Shown here piece after piece: positions 5,699 to 11,005 of a DNA stretch of 11,005 nt. Position 1 is the stretch's first letter, and each line of letters opens with the position of its first letter. Under the pieces are notes generated by a model. The model was not told the DNA's origin, did not search any database, and saw only the letters and a program-made list of their open reading frames with translations. Source of the stretch: Ochromonadaceae sp. CCMP2298 (lineage: Eukaryota; Sar; Synurophyceae; Ochromonadales; Ochromonadaceae); contig MU634632.1 of assembly GCA_026770595.1 (NCBI GenBank), positions 1 to 11,005 on the forward strand, in the 5' to 3' direction. The position numbers and the translations under genes are program-made.

Positions 5699-8600
5699 TT
5701 AATTTATTCCCAAGAGTCGATTTGCCGCTAGTGAAACGTCACCCCGGCTCTCCACGAGAGCTTGGGAGGCCTGCTCTTGTGTAAATCCCATGCCCTGCAG
5801 CATGCCGATGCTCTCTGTCGACGGCACAGACGCCTCTCCCTCCTGAGCGCCCGTGGTGGTGTTCGTGTTCGTGGAGTGCGACTCCTGCAGGGACATGAGG
5901 ATGGCTCGGTTTAGTGCAGCCTCCTCTTCGGCCCGCTGCGTGAGCATCTCCAGACGCATGGTGTCCCGCATGCTGTCCCGCACTATGTCCGGGGGGGGTA
6001 GGCGGTGCACTCGAGTGGGGGACGGGTCCGCGGTCAGCTGCATGGTGCGCAGAGCGTCCGACGCTGCGTTGATCTCGTCCGCATTCCCGCGGCGCAATAT
6101 CTGCCGCAGCCTGGTCGCAGTGAACAAAGTCTGCGCATGCGTAGGACGGGCAACCTCTTCCTGCTCCTCGGACCCCGAATTCGAATAGCTGCCGCTGTCG
6201 GCCCCGTCGTTCCCCTGCGCACCCTCGCCCTCCGTATCGTCCTCGTCGCTGGAGACCAGAAAGTCTGGGTCGACACTCAGCTCGCGGTTGATATTAAGGG
6301 GGGAGTTGCGCACCTGCCTCACGGCGATGGGACTCGTGGATGGTGTTGTGGCGTTGATGGTGCGCCGACGGGCACGATTGTCGTTGCTGTTGCCCCTGTT
6401 GCGCCGCCTGCTGCTGGTACCGTTTAGAGTCTGCCTGCGCACTGACTCGTTCAATGCTCGCGCTCTCGCACTGTGCGCCCCACTACCGAATTCCAAATTG
6501 GAGGCAGAGGCGGTGGCGTTGTCTGTGGGCAGGTCGCCTCCAAATATCGCCCGCATCCGTTGCTGCAGCAGCTCGAGTCGTTGTTGCCTGTTGCTGAGCA
6601 CTTCTAGCATTTCTACGCTCTGCGCACCCCCCGCATTGCCCACAGCGGACACCTCCTGGGAGGAGGCAAGGTCGAGCTCGAACAGCAAAGCAGCCACGTC
6701 CAGCTCCACAGTCTCCTCAGAGTCAGAGCGCAGTCGCGGTCGCCTCTCCGTCTGCGCGGTAAGCTCCTGTTGCCGCCGCACCTGCCTGGAGCGGTGGTAG
6801 CCGTAATCCGCCGTGCGGGGGCGCTGGGGCTGCGCTCGCGCACTCGGCGTGTGCATACCTGCGCCTGCCACCCGCTTCGCGCGGCGCCTAGTGGCCGCAA
6901 AGGTCACAATGACGGTTTCTATCTCTATACGCTTTGAGGAGGCTGCCCGCGTAGCTAGGGCGATCTGGTCGCGCCCCGCCCGAAGCCTGCGCCGCGCTAC
7001 TACGTCCGAGAGCGTCTCAACGTTGCCCTCTAGGTCAGCCTGCAGCAGGTCAAATATGCGATGATGGTCCTCATTGACGGCGCGGCCGAAGCGGCCCCTG
7101 CTCCTGTTGGCGGACGGTCTGTGGGGATGGGGAGAGGGGTTGAGGAGGGCGTGAGTGGTTGTGCTTTTCGCTTGATGGTGTATACTCTATACTCTATGCG
7201 GTCTGATTTGCCTTTGCCTCTTTCTCTACCGCGCTTACCGCATGGATGTGTAGTCGTGGTCGTCCTCATTCTCGAACTCGAAGTACGCATAGGGGTACGA
7301 CCATTGCAGGATCTGCGAGGGGGCGGGGATAGGGACAGGGGGGGTGGGAGAGGAAGAGAGAGAGGGGGGCAGGAGACGGGGTCAGGCTTGCGGATCTAGA
7401 GAACGCAGATGGAAGGATCCGAGGGTGGTTCACGCAGCACAACACACACATGATGATAGTTGAGCGCTCTCATATTCACACCACTACACTGTCACATCTC
7501 TCCCACCCGGCACTCACGTTTCTGCACTTGAGCAGCTCGTCGAATCCGTCTGTGAGGAACCGCAGGCACTCCTCTGACTCCTCCCACACGTCCGACTCCC
7601 CTGCCACGTTTGTGCCTGCGTCTACACCTGCGCTTGTGGCGGGCGCGCTTGTGGTGCCGGAGCCGGACCCGACGCTCGTGCTACTCGCCAGAACCTGCTG
7701 TGCGACGAGCGGGTTCATCTGGAAAAAGTCCTCCTCATCAGACTGACTTTTGACCCCGCTCTCGCCTGGGCCCTGGGCGGGCAACGCTTCGGAAGCGAGG
7801 CTGGGCTGGGCGGCGCTCTTAACGTTGTGCGACGCCATCGGGTTGGGGGAAACCTCTCCCTGCAGCCAGTGCAGCTTGCCCTCAGCCGAGGCCACCAGCC
7901 CGCCCCTGATTCGCAGCAGCGTCGCCTGGTACATTCGCCCCTCCATACCGACGCTCTCGCGGTGCGCCTGGTAGCGCGTGAAGTGGTGGATGAAACGCGC
8001 CATCTTCTGGTTGCGCCAGCGCAGACGCAGCGTCTCCGCGTGCGCGTTGCCCTTCTCCTCGCTCCAGATGTCCCCGTCGCCCTCGCCCTCGCCCCCCACG
8101 GCCCCCACGACCCCACCCGCCTGCACAAACCTGTTGCACTGGAAGTAACCGCCCGTTCGATCGCTGTGCAGGGTCCAGTCCTGCATACAGATCCAGCAGA
8201 ACTCCTTGCGGCAGTTGCGACAGCTCATATGGTTGCAGCCCTCGTCCTTCTCAATGGGCGTCTTGCAGCGGGGGCAGCGCTTGGTGTTCGCAGCCACCCA
8301 CAGGGCTGTGGATAATGGGCCGTACGTGTGGGGGCAGTGGGCAGGGTCGAGTTGGGAGGGGCAGGGCAGGGCAGGGCAGGGCAGGGCAGGACAGGGCAGA
8401 GTGGGACAGTAAGGAGAGATAGAAAGACGCATAGCAGAGGGACAGTGCAGGGGGAGGAAAGGATTGCAGGGGTGCGAATGCGGGTGAGACGAAGGGTATA
8501 CTGAACGCGAAGGGGCGGAACACTTTCAAGTAGCGTATAACGAATAGCAAATAGGGTGTAGCGAATAGGATTTAGTGTGTCGTATGTAGCGAATAGCGTA

Positions 8601-10733
8601 TAGCGTGTGGTGTGTTCAGCTTACCGTTGGCTAGAACATCGCTCGACACCGAGGTCTCCTCGCCGCCCTTGCCTTTGCTGCCGGGCAGCCCCGCCGTTTG
8701 CATCTGCTCGCCCACCTGCTTGTTCCACTCGTTAACCTGCTCGCAGTTGCACGGCGCGTGTGCCTCCTGGTTGCATTGAAGGCAGAAGACATGCCCGTTC
8801 TTGCACAGCGAGCAGCAGGGCAGCTGGCTGGCGGACCAGCAGTCCCCACCCTCCGCGGCCGTGCTACCCAGCGTGAGGGCCACCGTGACACCACAATTTG
8901 CCACGGGGCACGCCTTGAGCGCGGGGCAGCAATCCACCACCCTGCGCTGCCGCTGTGCCCTAAACCGGGCCTGCATCTGCGCGTCTAGCAGCACAGGTGC
9001 CCAGCGCAGGTCTAGGGTCTCCCCGCACTTGAAGCCCATGCAGAGCAGGCTGCCAGCCCCGTTGTCCGCCACTTGCACTGTCAGGTGGCCGGCCCAGCAG
9101 TCTCCGCAGAAGACGTGTCCAGAGTTGCAGCTAATAGCGCGTCTGCCCGGCTGCAGCACAGCGCCGCCCTCCGCCAGGCCCGCCCCGAAGTAGTGCGCCT
9201 CCACGGGGCACAGCAGGGCATCCCCACAGACCACGCAGGGCCCGCCCGTAGGAGTCAGGTCTGTGCAAGCATCCGCACCCGCACCCGCACCCACACCCAC
9301 ACCCACCTCAGCCTCGGCCACCACCTTCCACAAGTCGTCTGCGCCCTGCTCCTCAGCGCTGAGCATGATATCTGACAGGTCCAGCGTTAACTCCCCTGTC
9401 TTGCCGCCCTCGCCCTGCCCGTCAGCGAGCACCTGGGCCACAATTTCATCGACTACCTCCGCCACTAGTCTACCCACCTGAGCCTCGTCAATACTGCTAT
9501 CTGTCTTCTTCGCCTTGGCGCCAAAGGTTGCAGTAAAGTCCTTAAAGGGCGCCAACACTGATGAGCCAGCGACCTTCATTTCTGCTTCCGCGGGAGCGGG
9601 TGGAGATTTCAGCTGCAGGGGCTCCAGGCGGGCCTTCTGCAGAGCCTTGGCTGGGTCCTCCCTCAGGGCGCATATGAGCTCTGCGACGTTCCACGAGTAG
9701 GTAGCCAGCAGAGCTTCCGCGCGGGCACGGTACATATCGCTGAAGGGATCCCCCAAAGTCACCACACCCGCGCCAATTTCCACAACCGTGCTGGCGGGTT
9801 CGGCTGCTTGTTTGCCCACAGCCTCCTCCCCTGTAGCTGGGGCCGCCTTCTCCTGCGCCCGCAGACCGACAGCCAGCACGGCGACGACCATGTCCACGCA
9901 CTCCTCGATGAAGGCGTCCACCCCCGCACTGCCTAGAGAGCTGCTGTTCAGCAGCAGCAGCCCCGGGCTTCCGTCGTAGGGGAAGGTCACCAGGCTGGCG
10001 AGCTGCTCGTCCACTGGCTGGAACACCAGAGCCAGCTCGAGCATAAGCGCCAGCTGCAGGTGGTCCTTCTCTGCCGCCAGCTCCGCGCAGGTGAGGTTGC
10101 CCCTATTTACGATGGAGATGATGGAGCCCATGCCCACCAGCTTCTCCACGCAGCTCAGCAGCCCGTGGGTGGCTGCCAGGTGGACGGCGGTGTTGCCGTC
10201 CGCGTTGGCGCGGTTGAGGGACACCTTCTCCTCCACGTGCCCTTTCTCCTGGCTCCCCTGCCAAACCAGTAGGATCTCCATGATCGCAGCGCGCACCTCC
10301 GGGCTGCCCCCCTGGCTGCACACGCTATGCAGACAGGTCTCCATGTTCTCGTTCAAAGCGGTGGGGTCGCCACCGCGGTGGAGGAGGATGACGAGCAGCT
10401 TTAGTAACCCAAACTTCGCAGTCAGGTGCAGCGGCGTCTCCGCACTGGACTGCTTCTTCGAGGGAAAGGGCTTCGAGGGATGCAGCTCATCGCACAGGTA
10501 TTTCTCCCCTTCTGTACACGTGTATAGTTCAATCGCCCTCTCCTCGTCACCATCGAGGATCGCATTCTTGAACTGCTTTGTGGGAGTGGGGCCTACCAAG
10601 AGAGGGGAAAGTTAGATAGTTACACAAGGATCGAGGGGAAAGGAAGACCCTTGGATCCCCACTCACCAACACCAGTGAGAATTTCTCCCGCCTTGCTGAA
10701 CGCTCTGCTCAATCTCCTCGTTACTGAGAACAT
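5699..10733 (-). CDS. ANKIB1: ANKIB1-like RBR E3 ubiquitin ligase (ANK-RBR-Ariadne-UIM-UBA), 5 exons
   Basis: The model is join(10733..10667, 10592..8625, 8305..7518, 7312..7239, 7118..5699) on the minus strand, 1438 residues; all joins keep phase. The ATG is the first after an in-frame TAG (10772-10770). Ankyrin repeats lie at about 73-208. RING1 ligands are C475, C478, C511, H515, C518, C521, C540 and C545. The IBR spans about 584-639. RING2 has C689, C692, C707, C710, C715, C718, H725 and C735, with the catalytic-position cysteine C702 in the GCNHM motif. The Ariadne domain (about 738-1045) is built from three exons. A UIM lies at 1362-1379 (A1371, S1375) and a UBA at 1401-1438. RBR enzymes take ubiquitin from an E2 on RING1 to the RING2 cysteine and then to substrate, and the Ariadne domain usually autoinhibits. 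Order and spacing match animal ANKIB1 more than plain ARI proteins; the C-terminal UBA, longer linkers and total length exceed the roughly 1100 residues I recall for the human protein. An all-lineage name is uncertain, but the family is not. Confidence 0.88.
5702..5929 (-). other. UIM and UBA coding segment of the RBR ligase
   Basis: The UIM (residues 1363-1379) has three acidic residues, then L1368, A1371, S1375 and L1376, as in ubiquitin-binding single helices. A 22-residue Thr/Asn-rich linker leads to a UBA with the MGF motif, an LVESRGD turn and a third helix ending at the last residue. Together they should give avid binding to mono- or poly-ubiquitin and may guide chain-primed substrates to the catalytic core. 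Confidence 0.85.
7119..7238 (-). other. Intron 4 of the RBR ligase gene
   Basis: This 120-base intron starts GTAAGCGC and ends ctccccatccccacag. It interrupts the Ariadne domain in phase 2, and the join restores a continuous helix leading to the conserved QADLE segment. Inside is a small tandem GAGTATA repeat (minus strand). Confidence 0.8.
7239..7312 (-). other. 74-base micro-exon (exon 4) of the RBR ligase
   Basis: This exon encodes ILQWSYPYAYFEFENE and a short acidic tail (residues 942-965). The aromatic stretch matches the conserved Tyr-rich helix of Ariadne domains. It is bounded by ccctcgcag and CG|GTAAGC. It is too short to stand out as an open frame and is recognised by domain continuity and phase. 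Confidence 0.8.
7313..7517 (-). other. Intron 3 of the RBR ligase gene
   Basis: This 205-base intron starts GTGAGTGC and ends ccgccccctcgcag, with a C/T-rich 3' half. On the + strand the same region (7319-7350) has closely spaced G runs with quadruplex potential. It lies between Ariadne segments, and both flanking phases are 0. Confidence 0.8.
7593..7850 (-). other. Low-complexity insertion inside the Ariadne domain
   Basis: Residues about 831-916 form a Ser/Ala/Gly/Thr-rich stretch with one acidic-aromatic patch (SDEEDFFQM). It separates the helix ending KLHWLQGE from the helix beginning VWEESEECLRFL. Typical Ariadne domains have only a short loop here. It is probably disordered and is exonic, since the frame stays open and no good splice pair removes it. 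Confidence 0.65.
8136..8276 (-). other. RING2 (Rcat) catalytic segment of the RBR ligase
   Basis: All eight zinc ligands are present (C689 through C735). The active-site cysteine position C702 (codon at 8237-8235) is intact in EGCNHMSC, next to H704, so the enzyme should be catalytically competent. The exon 3 start lies just upstream at A679. Confidence 0.9.
8358..8399 (+). repeat. GGGCA pentamer array
   Basis: About eight copies of GGGCA, one changed to GGACA, lie 50-90 bases upstream of the exon 3 acceptor on the transcribed strand, where they read CCCTG. Four or more G3 runs with two-base loops also fit a quadruplex pattern. Confidence 0.85.
8531..8602. repeat. Degenerate TAGCGAATAG repeats
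   Basis: GTAGCGAATAG occurs at 8558-8568 and 8586-8596, and TAGCGTATA at 8531-8539 and 8594-8602, with further partial copies between. This is a decayed short tandem repeat within intron 2 of the ligase gene. Confidence 0.6.
8743..9237 (-). other. RING1 and IBR coding segment
   Basis: RING1 follows C-x2-C-x32-C-x3-H-x2-C-x2-C-x18-C-x4-C, the C3HC4 order, with a first loop longer than usual. The IBR has an ACPVANC start, CSLCKNGHVFCLQC core and AHAPCNC end, close to the ANKIB1 style. RING1 should recruit the ubiquitin-charged E2. Confidence 0.88.
9272..9307 (-). repeat. Hexamer coding repeat (Gly-Val/Gly-Ala)
   Basis: GTGGGT-type then GCGGGT-type hexamers (minus strand) encode a GVGVGAGAGA linker just before RING1. 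The array is short and polymorphism-prone. Confidence 0.8.
10036..10443 (-). other. Ankyrin repeat coding segment
   Basis: Three ankyrin-like units are visible: TPLHLTAKFG at about residues 75-84, a second with TCLHSVC near 108, and a third with NTAVHLAATHG near 156. The next helix pair (LTCAELAAEKDH) suggests a fourth partial repeat. They probably form the substrate- or partner-binding surface. Confidence 0.8.
10593..10666 (-). other. Intron 1 of the RBR ligase gene
   Basis: This 74-base intron starts GTGAGTGG and ends ctctcttggtag. A tatctaac branch-like site lies shortly before the pyrimidine tract. It is in phase 1 (GTT G|GC), joining a 22-codon first exon to the ankyrin exon. Confidence 0.8.
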
Positions 10734-11005
10734 CGCCGGGGTCTTAACTGCTGAAGATACTGCCCAGGCCTACTCTTTCCGCTGTTGGTAACTCCTAGCA
10801 CCCACCACCTTCAGTATAAGGCAGACAGCTCCTTACTACAGTAGGAACTAGGGTTACACCCATCCCACACGGGACTTGGGGGTCGGAATTATTATGGGTC
10901 GGGGTCGGTGGAAATAGTAATTTCGCACCGCGGAAAATGTGGGTTTTGGAAGGGTGCTGTTTCCGAGGGAAAGACTTTCGTGTCCGAGGGGAACCCGAGG
11001 TAGAA
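10734..11005 (-). promoter_or_regulatory. 5' flank of the RBR ligase gene
   Basis: These 272 bases precede the ligase start codon and should include its 5' leader and proximal promoter. An in-frame TAG at 10772-10770 limits the coding region. I see no TATA box at a convincing distance and no other gene. GGTCGG occurs as close repeats near 10895-10909. Confidence 0.4.

Larger units (their letters stand above)
8306..8624 (-). other. Intron 2 of the RBR ligase gene
   Basis: At 319 bases this is the longest intron recognised here. It starts GTAAGCTG and ends ccattatccacag in phase 1, separating IBR from RING2. It holds two repeat blocks, TAGCGAATAG-like sequences near its start and a CCCTG pentamer array near its end. 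The frame reads through much of the 3' half, but the peptide is pure Pro/Cys low complexity and the join at the acceptor gives the expected RING2 lead-in. Confidence 0.82.

Noticed and set aside
6880-6905. A possible intron donor (GCAG|GTATGC) within the last ligase exon
   Set aside because: The frame continues without stops through the site and no matching acceptor is needed to reach the UIM-UBA end.
5699-6907. A separate UIM-UBA gene on the minus strand
   Set aside because: The frame stays open upstream to an acceptor at 7119 and continues in phase into the Ariadne domain (QADLEGNVETLSD), so it is the last exon of the RBR ligase.
7476-8432. An independent RING2-only gene starting near 8432
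   Set aside because: The first 40 codons are a CCCTG pentamer array giving Pro/Cys low complexity. The acceptor at 8307-8306 and phase link RING2 to the upstream RING1-IBR exon.
10091-10615. Plus-strand frame opposite the ankyrin exon
   Set aside because: It has no motif, and the minus strand encodes clear ankyrin repeats; it is a shadow.

Overview
The window is nuclear DNA from a eukaryote. Genes are split by short GT-AG introns (74-319 bases) with GTAAGT/GTGAGT-type donors, several CTAAC-like branch sites and C-rich polypyrimidine tracts. There are no bacterial operons or ribosome-binding sites. Coding exons are GC-rich, while some introns and spacers hold almost pure A/T tracts built on a 12-base unit. 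A protist or alga is the best guess; the lineage cannot be fixed from this sequence alone.

Layout. 1-1824 is a low-density, repeat-rich stretch. It holds an A/T tract, a small Cys-rich open frame on the + strand (203-493), and a three-exon minus-strand gene (1824 to 599) for a roughly 295-residue coiled-coil protein with 42-base repeats; A/T tracts lie in both of its introns. 1825-2401 is a divergent intergenic region with an array of AGCCGTGTTT sites, another A/T tract and ACGT-core promoter-like sites. 2402-5498 (+) is a three-exon gene for a 967-residue protein with a UIM, a canonical C-terminal UBA and five further UBA-like motifs. 5499-5698 is a short AT-rich gap between converging genes. 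10733 to 5699 (-) is a five-exon gene for a 1438-residue RING-between-RING (RBR) ubiquitin ligase of the ANKIB1/Ariadne type. 10734-11005 is its 5' flank.

The two large genes converge, and both carry UIM then UBA at their C-termini. The ligase should take ubiquitin from an E2 onto a RING2 cysteine (C702) and pass it to a substrate. The neighbour looks like a multivalent ubiquitin-binding adaptor. That the two work together is inference from position and domain content.

The exon structures were joined by hand from splice signals, reading phase and, for the ligase, domain continuity. Every join in the two large genes keeps phase.
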